Shown here piece after piece: positions 49,890 to 58,958 of a DNA stretch of 64,000 bases. The stretch is from Psychrobacter sanguinis (GTDB taxonomy: Bacteria > Pseudomonadota > Gammaproteobacteria > Pseudomonadales > Moraxellaceae): positions 1,364,001 to 1,428,000 of the forward strand of contig NZ_CP085990.1 in the NCBI RefSeq assembly GCF_020736705.1. Direction: 5' to 3'. The notes under the pieces are model-generated. The model worked only from the letters and a program-made list of their open reading frames with translations. It had not been told where the DNA came from and did no database searches. A program made the position numbers and the translations under genes. Each line of letters starts with the position of its first letter. Positions within the stretch are counted from its first letter, which is position 1.

Positions 49890-49947
49890 TTATTTATCTT
49901 GCATCAAAAGCACCTCTGGCGTAATGTTAGAGGTGCTTTTTTATGTG
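49890..49947. repeat. Direct repeat copy 2 (right boundary of cassette; includes terminator)
   Basis: 58 bp matching 47356-47413 at 51 positions. Contains the hairpin AAGCACCTCT (49908-49917) / AGAGGTGCTT (49929-49938) with a T-run, which terminates the toxin-antitoxin transcript. Its stem is longer than in copy 1 because of compensated base changes on both sides. Confidence 0.88.
49908..49942 (+). terminator. Terminator after antitoxin gene
   Basis: 10-bp perfect stem, 11-nt loop and T-run; part of direct repeat copy 2. Confidence 0.8.
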
Positions 49948-50000
49948 CATTATCTTATTTGTTAACCCGTTAACGTACAGGTTTGAAAGGTCGAAATATC

Positions 50001-50441
50001 ATGTCTAATTACAATATACCTGACCCTACTGAGTCCAAAGAGCAGTTTGCCTCTAAAAATCCTTATCGTAAATCGGCTTTGACCAAGCTGTTTTTAATCT
50101 CTGCAGTAGGGGTGGGGTTAAGTCTGATAACTAGTACTAAGTTGGTCGCAACAAATTTAGCGGACAAAGCAGGACAAGATTCGGTACAGCCGCAAGTGTT
50201 GGTCGGCAGTGTCAATAAAAGCTTGGAGCAATTTAGCTTCACCACTGAGCAGGGCGTGCAGTATCATATCTCTGATCCGAGCAATATTATAGATGACCTA
50301 GCCAAGAAAAGAGGGGTTGTTCATCCTCTTTATGAGTTACATCGGGTACGTGTCAAAGCATTAATAAGTAAGGCCGGTAATTATGGTCATATGGGTCACT
50401 ATGAACGTCAGATTACCGTTGTGGGATTGGCAGAACGTTAA
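50001..50441 (+). CDS. Small membrane-anchored protein of unknown function
   Basis: A 146-residue protein with one N-terminal hydrophobic helix (LTKLFLISAVGVGLSLI, about residues 29-45) after a polar start, then a soluble domain with GVQYHISDPSNIIDDLAK and HPLYELHRVRVKALISK. I do not recognise the family. The soluble part probably faces the periplasm (inference). ATG 50001 is preferred over the in-frame TTG at 49983; AAAGG lies 10 bp upstream. Confidence 0.65.
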   Translation: MSNYNIPDPTESKEQFASKNPYRKSALTKLFLISAVGVGLSLITSTKLVATNLADKAGQDSVQPQVLVGSVNKSLEQFSFTTEQGVQYHISDPSNIIDDLAKKRGVVHPLYELHRVRVKALISKAGNYGHMGHYERQITVVGLAER

Positions 50442-50574
50442 CGGCTCAGTTTGGCGACAGGGTTTAAGACCGTAATTACAACAAGTCTAAGGCAAATGTT
50501 TGACCTCTGTGGCTTAATATGACTTAATAAGCATAAGGGATTTTTGTTTTCTTAATCGACACAAGGAGTGTGTT

Positions 50575-51153
50575 ATGTCAACAACGATTACCACTGACAA
50601 AACGTATCGTATCCAGCGGGAAAACTGTCAAGCCATGATTATTGATGTGCAAGAGAAACTTTCTCCGCACATTTACCGCTATAACGATATCCTTAAAAAG
50701 ACCCTAATTCTCATTCAGGGGTTACAGACTCTAAACATACCTATTTTGCTTAATGAGCAATATCCTGAAGGTTTAGGCCGTACGGTACCTGAAATTATGG
50801 CAGTATTAGACACCACTAAGTCTAAGACCATCGAGAAGGTGACTTTTAGTGCGTGTGACAACGATGAAACATGGAACTATTTAGCCCAACAAAATCGAAT
50901 TTCAGTATTGGTATTTGGGGTAGAGGCCCACGTGTGCGTCATGCAAACGGTATTAGATTTATTAGACAACGGTATGCAGCCTGTAGTTATCGCCGATGCG
51001 ATAGGGTCACGTAGTGCTTATGATCGTCGCCAAGCGATTCGCCGTATGCGACGTGCAGGGGCAGTGATTACCACCACTGAGGCAATATTGTTTGAGCTAT
51101 GTCGCTCAAGCAAAGACCCTGCTTTTAAGGCGATTAGCCAGTTAGTGAAGTAG
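50575..51153 (+). CDS. Isochorismatase-family cysteine hydrolase
   Basis: A 192-residue alpha/beta hydrolase of the YcaC/isochorismatase type. Catalytic residues visible are Asp24 in MIIDVQEKLSP, Lys in IEKVTFSACD, and the nucleophile Cys in VFGVEAHVCVMQT. Substrate cannot be read from sequence. AAGGAG precedes the ATG. Convergent with the MFS transporter gene. Confidence 0.85.
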   Translation: MSTTITTDKTYRIQRENCQAMIIDVQEKLSPHIYRYNDILKKTLILIQGLQTLNIPILLNEQYPEGLGRTVPEIMAVLDTTKSKTIEKVTFSACDNDETWNYLAQQNRISVLVFGVEAHVCVMQTVLDLLDNGMQPVVIADAIGSRSAYDRRQAIRRMRRAGAVITTTEAILFELCRSSKDPAFKAISQLVK

Positions 51154-51232
51154 CCTTACTGGTCTCTTAGTAAGACGAATACGTTAGAAAAAGCATAAAA
51201 TTGAACAATTGAACCCAGATTGAAATTGAGGG

Positions 51233-52483
51233 TTAGACCATTGGTGGTACTTTTATCACCGGTTTATCCTCAATTTTTAACACCAAAAATCCCGCGATAA
51301 TAACTGCAATAATCAGTACCCAACCTGTTGGTAGCCAACTACCGGTGCTTGCTTTAACCCCTTGCATTAACAGCACCATTATCACACCGCCTAAGTTACC
51401 CATCATCATCAACATCGCAACTGCCTTAGCAGCCTGTGAAGGATGAACAGTGTCTTCAGCGGCTGCAATAAGTAGTGGGTAGCCTGCCAGTAAAAAGAAC
51501 CCTAGAAAAAAGCTGATAATAAGCGTGGTACTGCCAGAAGTTGAATACAGGAGAGGGTAGGTAGCAGTAGCACCTACCACCGTCGCCAGTATTAAAAATA
51601 AACGCCGCTTTTGAAAATAATCGGACAATAAAGGGATAATTAGTGCCCCCAATATGCCGCCAAAGATTAACATCGCGGTTATGGTTCCTGCGGTAGTTTC
51701 AGTGATACCTCTTGGGGCAAGAATGGGAGCAATCCAATTGCTTAACCCATTAAAATAACCCATGGCAATAAACACTGACAGCGATATCAGCCATAAGCGT
51801 TTGTTCTTAAGTAACGATTCGATTCCAACAAGTGATACGGTTACCGCCTGTTGTCTAGGCTTTTCTTCTACGATTAAGAAAAACAGCAACACAGCGATGG
51901 CTGTTATTCCGACATTCAATAATAACATCTGTGAGAAACCAAACAGCTCAATTAGCGGGGCTGGAGCAAATGCACCAAGCGCAGTCGCTAAGAACATACC
52001 ACCCATGATAATACCAGTCACAGTGGCCAGTTGTGATTTATCAAACCAATCTGTGGTAACAAGATTGATGGCATTGGTAATGTAGGGTTGGGCAATGGCA
52101 ATAAGTAGCTGGCCAGCTAGTACTACCCAATAATTATTGACCCCTAACCAACGTATAATCGTCCCAATTAACATTAAAATAGCAGCGTAGCCCACCACTT
52201 TCTTGTAGCCGACATTATCTAATACCTTGCCCGAATGGATGGCCAGCATCACAAAGACGATAGGAAACATTAGGGTCAATAAGTTGGCTAAAAATTCACT
52301 GACTCCGAAATGCTGTTTGGTACTAATAATAATGGTAGCAAAGGTTAGCCATAAAAACTGATTCACCCCAAGCAATAAAGAAAAACCGGCAATAACTCGC
52401 CATTTACGGGGCGGTTTGTTTTGGCCTAGTTGAGAATCTATGAGGGTAGGGGTACTGTTAGTTAAAGCGTCATTGAGTGACAT
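51233..52483 (-). CDS. Major facilitator superfamily transporter
   Basis: A 416-residue polytopic protein with about 12 predicted helices and the MFS loop motif HSGKVLDNVGYKK between helices 2 and 3. A soluble N-terminal ~28 residues precedes helix 1. Substrate unknown. The ATG at 52483 (AAGGA six bases upstream) is preferred over TTG 52489. Confidence 0.85.
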   Translation of the reverse strand: MSLNDALTNSTPTLIDSQLGQNKPPRKWRVIAGFSLLLGVNQFLWLTFATIIISTKQHFGVSEFLANLLTLMFPIVFVMLAIHSGKVLDNVGYKKVVGYAAILMLIGTIIRWLGVNNYWVVLAGQLLIAIAQPYITNAINLVTTDWFDKSQLATVTGIIMGGMFLATALGAFAPAPLIELFGFSQMLLLNVGITAIAVLLFFLIVEEKPRQQAVTVSLVGIESLLKNKRLWLISLSVFIAMGYFNGLSNWIAPILAPRGITETTAGTITAMLIFGGILGALIIPLLSDYFQKRRLFLILATVVGATATYPLLYSTSGSTTLIISFFLGFFLLAGYPLLIAAAEDTVHPSQAAKAVAMLMMMGNLGGVIMVLLMQGVKASTGSWLPTGWVLIIAVIIAGFLVLKIEDKPVIKVPPMV

Positions 52484-52692
52484 AGACAATCCTTGTCTGT
52501 GACATGAGTTATGAATTTGGCAAAGGTAACAAACTAAATATGTACTAAATTCAGTATGTGCTTTTCAAGAAGTTTAAACAACTTAAACCTATGGGTCTCT
52601 AAGTTGGGGTGGATTGGGTCTGTTATTATATAAAGCCTAGAGTTTACGCTTAGAATGAACCGAAATATTTTTAGATGATGAGATGAATAGTT

Positions 52693-53295
52693 ATGCCATT
52701 GACTGATAATAAGCACGTTAATATTGAAAATGTCACTCAGTTTTTGTTAGAGCTTGATGCACTAAAGCGGGTTAACCGACGCAGTTATGTCACTCAAACT
52801 GATCGACTGGAAAACTCAGCGGAACATTCATGGCATTTGGCAATGGCGTGTTGGTCTATCGCTGAGTTGTTTCAGCTTGAGGTCAATCACGAGAGATTGC
52901 TAAAACTTGCTTTAGTCCATGATTTGGGTGAAATTTATGCTGGTGATACTTTTTTGTATGCCGAGACTCGTAGCGAGGCGCATATTGAGGAGCGAGAGGG
53001 TATTGTTCGTTTGCATGCGCATAAGGGCAATGGCATTGATAATTTGCTTGAGGTATGGGATGAGCAAGAGACTGGGGGCAGTAAAGAGACGCAACTGTTA
53101 AAAGCTATTGATCGCCTATTGCCGTTTTTGCTTAATCTGAATACCGGCGGTAAAACTTGGAGCGAGCATGGGGTTAAGCGTTCACAGGTCGCCGGTATGC
53201 ATGCCTTTATCGCAGACAGTTTTCCGGTCATTCATCAGTGGATAGAAAAACAGATTGATTATGCCACCGAGCAGGGTTGGCTAGTGGATGCGTAA
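52693..53295 (+). CDS. HD-domain phosphohydrolase (YfbR/HDDC2-like 5'-deoxynucleotidase)
   Basis: A 200-residue HD-superfamily protein. Metal ligands are visible as His in SAEHSWHLA, the His-Asp pair in LVHDLGEIYAGD and a later Asp in KAIDRLLPFL. The family contains 5'-deoxynucleotidases that act on dNMPs. It converges with psd across a hairpin at 53331. Confidence 0.8.
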   Translation: MPLTDNKHVNIENVTQFLLELDALKRVNRRSYVTQTDRLENSAEHSWHLAMACWSIAELFQLEVNHERLLKLALVHDLGEIYAGDTFLYAETRSEAHIEEREGIVRLHAHKGNGIDNLLEVWDEQETGGSKETQLLKAIDRLLPFLLNLNTGGKTWSEHGVKRSQVAGMHAFIADSFPVIHQWIEKQIDYATEQGWLVDA

Positions 53296-53330
53296 TGCAT
53301 AAAGATAACTAAAAATATTATTATAAAAAT

Positions 53331-53357
53331 AAAGGTGCACCAGGTGCACCTTTAAAA
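53331..53357. terminator. Bidirectional terminator
   Basis: An 11-bp perfect stem AAAGGTGCACC (53331-53341) and complement (53343-53353), only modest T-run. Between the convergent HD-protein and psd genes. Confidence 0.6.
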
Positions 53358-53390
53358 TAATGAGCTAGAAAATATATGGATATCAGCAGG

Positions 53391-54302
53391 TTAGGCTTTA
53401 GCAGCGACACCCAAAAGCTGACCCATTTGCACCACAGAGCCATGCTCCATGTCTTGTGACCACTCAACGCCGGCAGACTTTGGCATCACCACAATAGCGG
53501 TTGAGCCTAAATAAAAGCGGCCAAGTTCATCGCCTTTTTTGAGGCTAAGGTTGTGCTCAAGCGTTTGAATGCTATCGGTACGCTCGATTTTGCCAGTGGC
53601 AACGGTTTCGATACCAGCCACAATCATCGCACCTACTAAGACTACGGCAGCACGGCCATACTGAGTTTCAAAAATACAAACCAAACGCTCATTACGGGCG
53701 AATAAGTCAGGGACATTTTGGGCAGTGACATTATTCACTGAGAATAACGTACCAGGCACATAGCGGGTCTCAATGAGCTTGCCATCAAAAGGCATATGTA
53801 CGCGGTGGTAATTGCTTGGCGCAAGATAAACAGTGGCGAAACTGCCACCATTAAAATAGCTAGCTTCCTTATTCTCTGAATCTGCCAATAAATGACCGAC
53901 GCTATAATGACGGCCTTTGGCTTGCAATAATTGGTTTTGCTCGATATAACCTATTTGAGAAATCATACCGTCTGCGGGTGAAACGATGCCTTTTTCCGTG
54001 CTATCGATGGGGCGCGCATCTTCTGCCAATTCACGGGTGAAAAAGTCATTAAAGCTTTTAAAATCGCCAAATTCTTTTCTACCATACTCATCTAGAGTAA
54101 TTCCGTAAGCTTTGGCAAAGGTATTAACGAATGCTTTTTTGACAATTGGATTTTGACTGGCAGCCAAGCGACCTGCGGTTTCACTTAATTTCTGCTGAGG
54201 CACAACGTGCTGTAGCGCCGTAAAGATACCATCGCGAGTCAGTAGTTGCTGCGCTTGTTTTTTGAATGAGTCTTTGAGTAGATTTTTCATAATAAAATTC
54301 AT
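53391..54302 (-). CDS. psd: Phosphatidylserine decarboxylase proenzyme
   Basis: Makes phosphatidylethanolamine at the inner membrane. A pyruvoyl enzyme that cleaves itself at the LGST motif in GRFYLGSTAIVVM. Other signatures are FFTRELAEDARPID, SPADGMISQIG, and YHRVHMPFDG. About 299-303 residues. The ATG at 54290 (M-K-N-L-L) is an equally good start; neither has a strong ribosome site. Confidence 0.93.
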   Translation of the reverse strand: MNFIMKNLLKDSFKKQAQQLLTRDGIFTALQHVVPQQKLSETAGRLAASQNPIVKKAFVNTFAKAYGITLDEYGRKEFGDFKSFNDFFTRELAEDARPIDSTEKGIVSPADGMISQIGYIEQNQLLQAKGRHYSVGHLLADSENKEASYFNGGSFATVYLAPSNYHRVHMPFDGKLIETRYVPGTLFSVNNVTAQNVPDLFARNERLVCIFETQYGRAAVVLVGAMIVAGIETVATGKIERTDSIQTLEHNLSLKKGDELGRFYLGSTAIVVMPKSAGVEWSQDMEHGSVVQMGQLLGVAAKA

Positions 54303-54551
54303 CGTAGAGTGGGGAGTAGGTTTTTATATAGCCAGTTCTGTATATAGCTGGTTCTTTATATAAATAATATACGGCTAGTTTATCATGATTTCTATTCAAT
54401 ATAAGAGGACAGTAACTGAGACTTACCATTACTGAACTCGACTCCCTTATTAGTTAATAGAGGGAAAAATACAGAAACATAAAATTCAAACGATAGCTTT
54501 GTATTTAAGCAATACAGATAATAGAAACAATAGAAAAAAGGATGACGATTA

Positions 54552-54992
54552 ATGAGAGCATTAATTCAAAGAGTAAAACAGGCCAGCGTAGTGGTGGATG
54601 CAGAGACAGTAGGGCAGATTGAGCACGGAATATTGGCTTATATTGGTCTTGGGCCAGAGGATACCTTACAAAGCGCTCAAAAGATGGTCGATAAAATCTT
54701 GACCTACCGTATCTTTGATAATGAGGCAGGCAAGCTTGACAAAAATGTGCAGCAAGTCGAGGGCGGTTTGCTTCTGGTTTCACAGTTTACTTTAATGGCC
54801 AAAACCGACAAAGGCCGTCGCCCAGATTTCGGAGGTGCCATGGCGCCAGATGCCGCAAATGCGCTGTTTGAACAGCTCGTAAGCTACGCTAAGCAGCAAT
54901 ACCATCACGTGGAAACGGGTAAATTTGGTGCCAATATGTTGGTTAAAGCAGACAATGATGGGCCACTGAATTTCATTTTAGAACTTAGCTAA
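54552..54992 (+). CDS. dtd: D-aminoacyl-tRNA deacylase
   Basis: Hydrolyses D-amino acids and glycine mischarged on tRNA. 146 residues with MRALIQRVKQASVVVD, the LLVSQFTLMA motif, and the NDGPLNF (Gly-cisPro type) motif. AAGGAT lies upstream of the ATG. Monocistronic. Confidence 0.93.
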   Translation: MRALIQRVKQASVVVDAETVGQIEHGILAYIGLGPEDTLQSAQKMVDKILTYRIFDNEAGKLDKNVQQVEGGLLLVSQFTLMAKTDKGRRPDFGGAMAPDAANALFEQLVSYAKQQYHHVETGKFGANMLVKADNDGPLNFILELS

Positions 54993-55089
54993 ACTAGGGA
55001 ATGAAACGTGGTTGTCTGGCCGATAATGAACAATTAAAGTGGTCTGTTAAACATCGATCAAATAAAGCTTGTTCTGATAAGTTTTAGTA

Positions 55090-55134
55090 TTGTCATCTAT
55101 TTGTCATAATTATAAGCTGTAATATAACGGTCAT
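55090..55134 (+). promoter_or_regulatory. Two tandem Pho boxes upstream of phoB
   Basis: TTGTCAT-4 bp-TTGTCAT at 55090-55107 and CTGTAAT-4 bp-CGGTCAT at 55117-55134. Each has the 11-bp repeat period of the PhoB site (CTGTCAT with 4-bp spacers). They lie about 80-125 bp before phoB and predict autoregulation by phosphate limitation. Confidence 0.75.
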
Positions 55135-55214
55135 AATTATATGAACCAGATTTATAGCGTACTGCTACTTCACCGTACCGAACGCAGAGACGAAAACTAT
55201 AGGACAACAATAAA

Positions 55215-55913
55215 ATGAATACCGAAACCATATTGGTTGTGGAAGATGAACCGGCCATCCGTGAAATGATTGTTACTACTTTAGAGATGTCAGGATTCGA
55301 ATGCTTGCAGGCTGAAGATGTTAATGACGCCCATAACCAAGTGGTGGACCATAGACCAGCGATGATCTTACTAGATTGGATGTTACCAGGTAATCAATCA
55401 GGGATAGATTTATGCCGTCGTCTTAAAAAAGATGAAATGCTGTCTGAAATTCCTATCATCATGTTGACCGCACGTGGCGAAGAAGATAATAAAGTACAAG
55501 GGTTAGACGCCGGTGCGGATGACTATATTACTAAGCCATTCTCGACTCGAGAGCTGGTCTCACGAATTAAAGCGGTACTTCGCCGTAGTAGTGTTCTATC
55601 TGGTGAAAAACCTATTGAGGCAGAAGGTCTAAGTCTAGATCCTGTCAGTCAGCGTCTTTCGGCGGATGGTACTCCTGTAGAAATAGGCCCAACCGAATAT
55701 CGCTTACTGGCTTTCTTCATGAGTCACCCAGAACGTGCCTATACTCGAACACAGCTGCTCGATCAGGTGTGGGGTGGGAATGTGTATGTCGAAGATCGTA
55801 CCATTGATGTGCACATCAGACGCTTGCGCAAAGTGCTAGAGCCTTATAATTATGCTGGGTTTATTCAAACCGTACGTGGCACTGGGTATCGCTTTTCGAC
55901 ACAAGTCCATTGA
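55215..55913 (+). CDS. phoB: Phosphate regulon response regulator PhoB
   Basis: A 232-residue OmpR-class regulator. Phospho-acceptor Asp54 in [12 protein letters not shown], acidic pair Glu10/Asp11, and Lys in [10 protein letters not shown]. The winged helix has [22 protein letters not shown] and [17 protein letters not shown], characteristic of PhoB. phoR lies 160 bp downstream and Pho boxes upstream, which makes the assignment firm. Confidence 0.94.
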   Translation: MNTETILVVEDEPAIREMIVTTLEMSGFECLQAEDVNDAHNQVVDHRPAMILLDWMLPGNQSGIDLCRRLKKDEMLSEIPIIMLTARGEEDNKVQGLDAGADDYITKPFSTRELVSRIKAVLRRSSVLSGEKPIEAEGLSLDPVSQRLSADGTPVEIGPTEYRLLAFFMSHPERAYTRTQLLDQVWGGNVYVEDRTIDVHIRRLRKVLEPYNYAGFIQTVRGTGYRFSTQVH

Positions 55914-55919
55914 ACAAAT

Positions 55920-55966
55920 AAAAGGATTAAAAAGCGGGTATAATCTATCGGCTTTTTAATCCTTTT
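55920..55966 (+). terminator. Long hairpin between phoB and phoR
   Basis: A perfect 16-bp inverted repeat (55920-55935 with 55951-55966, core GGATTAAAAAGC) with a 15-nt loop and a CCTTTT end. It lies 6 bp past the phoB stop. AT-rich stem with a weak T-tail: may be a partial terminator or processing site that sets phoB above phoR. Confidence 0.6.
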
Positions 55967-56074
55967 ATCATTAATAGTTGGATAGTGGGATAGTGGCTTG
56001 GGTTAATGACGCCTTTAGGTTACTAAGTTACTAGAACTACCCAAATTGCTAAAAATTCTAAAGTTGAGAATGCC

Positions 56075-57640
56075 ATGAGTTCATCGCCAGATCATCCGTC
56101 TAAATCAGAAGCTGGCACTCTAGAAACTGATAAACGAGAGATGGCCAGCGCTGAATCAAAAACGCCTACTCCTGAGTCTTCTCAGCCCGCTACTGGGGTG
56201 AAGGACAATACTCAAGCACCAAATCTACTTTATCAGAAACCAGCAAAACCTTTAAAGAAAAAGAAAGAGCGTCATGGCACTATCTTATTTTGGTCTGATT
56301 TTAAGTGGCTAATCACTCTGATATTATCAGGCATGGGGTTGGGCGCATATTTTGGTTCAGTACTATGGGGGATTATTGCCGGATTACTGGTCTATCATGC
56401 CTGGCGACTTTATGCTGTACAGCAGTTTTATAACTGGATGAGTAAGTCATTAACCTTGCCACCGCCTGAGCTGTCAGGAAGCTTGACCTTTATGGCCAAT
56501 CAGCTTTATGACAGTAAAAAGCAAGAACAAATGACGCACCAGAAGATGATGGGTCTGATTAAAAAGATTCGCAGCTCATTACTGGCGCTACAAGATGCTG
56601 TGATATTGCTCGATAAAGACGATACCTTAGAATGGTGGAACCAATCTGCTGAGACCTTGTTGGCATTACGCTCTGAAGATCAGGGACGAAGTATTCTTGA
56701 TCTTATCGATGTTCCAGAGTTTCAGAACTACTATATCAATGCGATTTCGCCCAACGAGGGACTGCGACTGCGTTCTTGGCGAGATTATGAGCGATTCTTA
56801 CAGTGTGAAGTAACCCACTTCGGCACTGAAAAGCTGCTTATTATTTATGATGTGACGCGCCTACAGCATCTTGAGCAAATGCGTAAAGATTTTGTGGGTA
56901 ATGTCTCACATGAGCTACGTACCCCGTTAACCGTAATCATGGGCTATATCGAGACTTTTTCAGACCAACCCGATTTGGACCCCAAATGGCGACGTGGGTT
57001 TAATCTAATGACTCAGCAAACGGAGCGCATGAATCGTATTATTAATGATTTGCTGCTATTGTCACGTCTCGAAAATGAAGAGTCTATTCGTACGGAACGT
57101 GTTGATATGCCTAAGCTTATGACCAGTATCTTTGATGATGCTCAGGCCTATAATAAAGACTTCGGACATCTTATTGATTTACATATTGATTCGCAGTTAG
57201 ATGTGTATGGCTCAGAGGTATATCTTAATAGTGCCCTGCTTAACTTAGTTACCAATGCCATTAAATACACCCCCAAAGGCGGTGAGATTAGAATTAATTG
57301 GCAAGAGGTAAAGGGAGGGTGCTCTTTTTCAGTTCAGGACAATGGTATAGGCATTGCCAGTGAGCATATTGATCGTCTCACAGAACGCTTTTATCGAGTG
57401 GATAGTGGGCGCAGTAGAAGTACAGGGGGCACAGGCCTAGGATTGGCTATCGTCAAGCATGTGCTTTATCAGCATGGTGCCAAACTAACCATTCAGTCTG
57501 AAGAAAATAAAGGCTCAACCTTTACTGTTTTTTTTCCAGACCGATGTATTTATAAAGAAGAAAAAAGTTCCAACAGCGATAAAAACCTGCCCAAGGAACT
57601 GACTAAGACGATAGAAAATAAGAGTCATGAAACAAAGTAG
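56075..57640 (+). CDS. phoR: Phosphate regulon sensor histidine kinase PhoR
   Basis: A 521-residue inner-membrane kinase. A disordered, Ser/Pro/Lys-rich N-terminus of ~70 residues precedes two membrane helices (about residues 74-110), longer than E. coli PhoR (431). A PAS-like domain follows (LDKDDTLEWWNQSAETLLAL). The phosphorylated His279 lies in NVSHELRTPLTVIMGYIETF; the ATPase boxes are NLVTNAIKYTPKGGE, DNGIGIASEH and GGTGLGLAIVKHVL. A charged tail ends the protein. Pairs with PhoB upstream. Confidence 0.93.
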   Translation: MSSSPDHPSKSEAGTLETDKREMASAESKTPTPESSQPATGVKDNTQAPNLLYQKPAKPLKKKKERHGTILFWSDFKWLITLILSGMGLGAYFGSVLWGIIAGLLVYHAWRLYAVQQFYNWMSKSLTLPPPELSGSLTFMANQLYDSKKQEQMTHQKMMGLIKKIRSSLLALQDAVILLDKDDTLEWWNQSAETLLALRSEDQGRSILDLIDVPEFQNYYINAISPNEGLRLRSWRDYERFLQCEVTHFGTEKLLIIYDVTRLQHLEQMRKDFVGNVSHELRTPLTVIMGYIETFSDQPDLDPKWRRGFNLMTQQTERMNRIINDLLLLSRLENEESIRTERVDMPKLMTSIFDDAQAYNKDFGHLIDLHIDSQLDVYGSEVYLNSALLNLVTNAIKYTPKGGEIRINWQEVKGGCSFSVQDNGIGIASEHIDRLTERFYRVDSGRSRSTGGTGLGLAIVKHVLYQHGAKLTIQSEENKGSTFTVFFPDRCIYKEEKSSNSDKNLPKELTKTIENKSHETK

Positions 57641-57723
57641 TTAAAATAGCTTTAGCTTAGTCGTCTGTCTTTAAAAGGCTCATAAAATAGCAGTATAAAA
57701 ATCCCAACATCTAAAATACCATA

Positions 57724-57762
57724 AAAAAGAGCCGTTCATTATTAGTGAACGGCTCTTTTTGG
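57724..57762. terminator. Bidirectional terminator
   Basis: A 15-bp stem AAAAAGAGCCGTTCA (57724-57738) with complement (57746-57760), between convergent phoR and the SlyD-type gene. Confidence 0.85.
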
Positions 57763-57849
57763 TTCTGAGAGATGGACTGACTTTAAGTCAGCCCTAAATT
57801 TATAGAAAATCTAATCCTCAGATTCAAAGCTTTAGCTAATGATTAGCTA

Positions 57850-58332
57850 TTAGTGTTGTACGCCACCAGTGCCATGGATGTGACCATGGTTTAACTCGTC
57901 TTCAGTAGCTGCACGTACTTCAACGATTTCTACGTCAAAGCTTAGTTTTTTGCCCGCTAGAGGATGGTTTGCATCAACAGTAACGGTATCATCGTTAACG
58001 TCAGTAACGGTAACTAGCATTACTTGACCTTCCGCTTCAGACTGGAACTGCATGCCTGGTTGGATGTTGTCAACGCCTTGGAAATTAGAACGAGGTACTT
58101 GTTGTACGGCTTGCTCTTGGTATTCACCATAAGCGTCAGCTGGTTCGATAACCGCAGTTAGTGAATCGCCAGCAGATTTGCCTTCAAGCTCTCTTTCAAG
58201 ACCTGGGATGATGTTGTTGTGACCATGCAAGTAAGCCAATGGCTCGCCTTGTGATTGGTCGATAACGTTACCATTTTCGTCTTTCAGAATATAGTTGAAG
58301 CGTACGGCAGTATCTTTTGCGATTGTTGTCAT
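57850..58332 (-). CDS. FKBP-type peptidyl-prolyl isomerase, SlyD-like
   Basis: A 160-residue SlyD-type protein: FKBP core (VRFNYILKDENGNVIDQSQGEPLAYLHG, cut here as positions ~10-38), an IIPGLERELEGKSAGDS segment, the insert-in-flap chaperone domain, and the DANHPLAGKKLSFDVEIV end. A short His-containing tail (NHGHIHGTGGVQH) could bind metal, though it is much shorter than the E. coli SlyD tail. Confidence 0.88.
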   Translation of the reverse strand: MTTIAKDTAVRFNYILKDENGNVIDQSQGEPLAYLHGHNNIIPGLERELEGKSAGDSLTAVIEPADAYGEYQEQAVQQVPRSNFQGVDNIQPGMQFQSEAEGQVMLVTVTDVNDDTVTVDANHPLAGKKLSFDVEIVEVRAATEDELNHGHIHGTGGVQH

Positions 58333-58958
58333 AAAATTTCCTCAAATAAATATAGGCGTGCTATATGGTCAGTAATACAATAAGGTAGGGTGCTTATGAT
58401 GGCCAAAATTACGGTTAACAACAGCTGTTAAACGTGACTTATACCACACCTCTTCAAATTGCCTTGCCTAATAGATTGCGATGATAGACAAAAGTTTCAA
58501 GTCATCTTCTCAAATTAATTGTTAAATTGCTAAGTTTTTTACAAATAATAAAATTATTTTGAGAAGTACATGGAAGGTATAAATGCCAAAAAATTCCTAT
58601 TTCCGTCTTAAGGAAGTAATCTTTAAAGGCCCTCTTTTTAGCCTACTATTATCGATAATAGGTTTAAATAAGTATAAAGTGTGAGGGTAATCCGAGTACT
58701 GGAGGTTGAAGTTTTCCTCTTAGTACCTAATCTAAAACCTATCTAAGCGTAAATTATAGCGGTAGTATATTTAAAAACTGTTAAAAAATAAAAATACAGT
58801 GGGTAACGCTCTATCTTGAATAGTATTTTACAGCGCACTTTGAACCACACTAGATTTAGGCAATTGATTATTTAGGCAATTGATTTGTTTAAGCGACAGT
58901 TTCCATTAAAGACGATCGATTAAAAAAACCTTCATTAACATGGATATCGGTAATAATT
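58333..58958. other. 626-bp intergenic region with a 16-bp palindrome and a hairpin
   Basis: Divergent region between the SlyD-type gene and the M61 peptidase gene. Contains the perfect 16-bp palindrome CTATTATCGATAATAG at 58646-58661, and a hairpin-forming segment at 58696-58726. Otherwise AT-rich without a defensible gene. Confidence 0.5.

Noticed and set aside
54505..54783. 92-codon minus-strand ORF opposite dtd
   Set aside because: Antisense to a well-conserved gene, no ribosome site and no recognisable domain.
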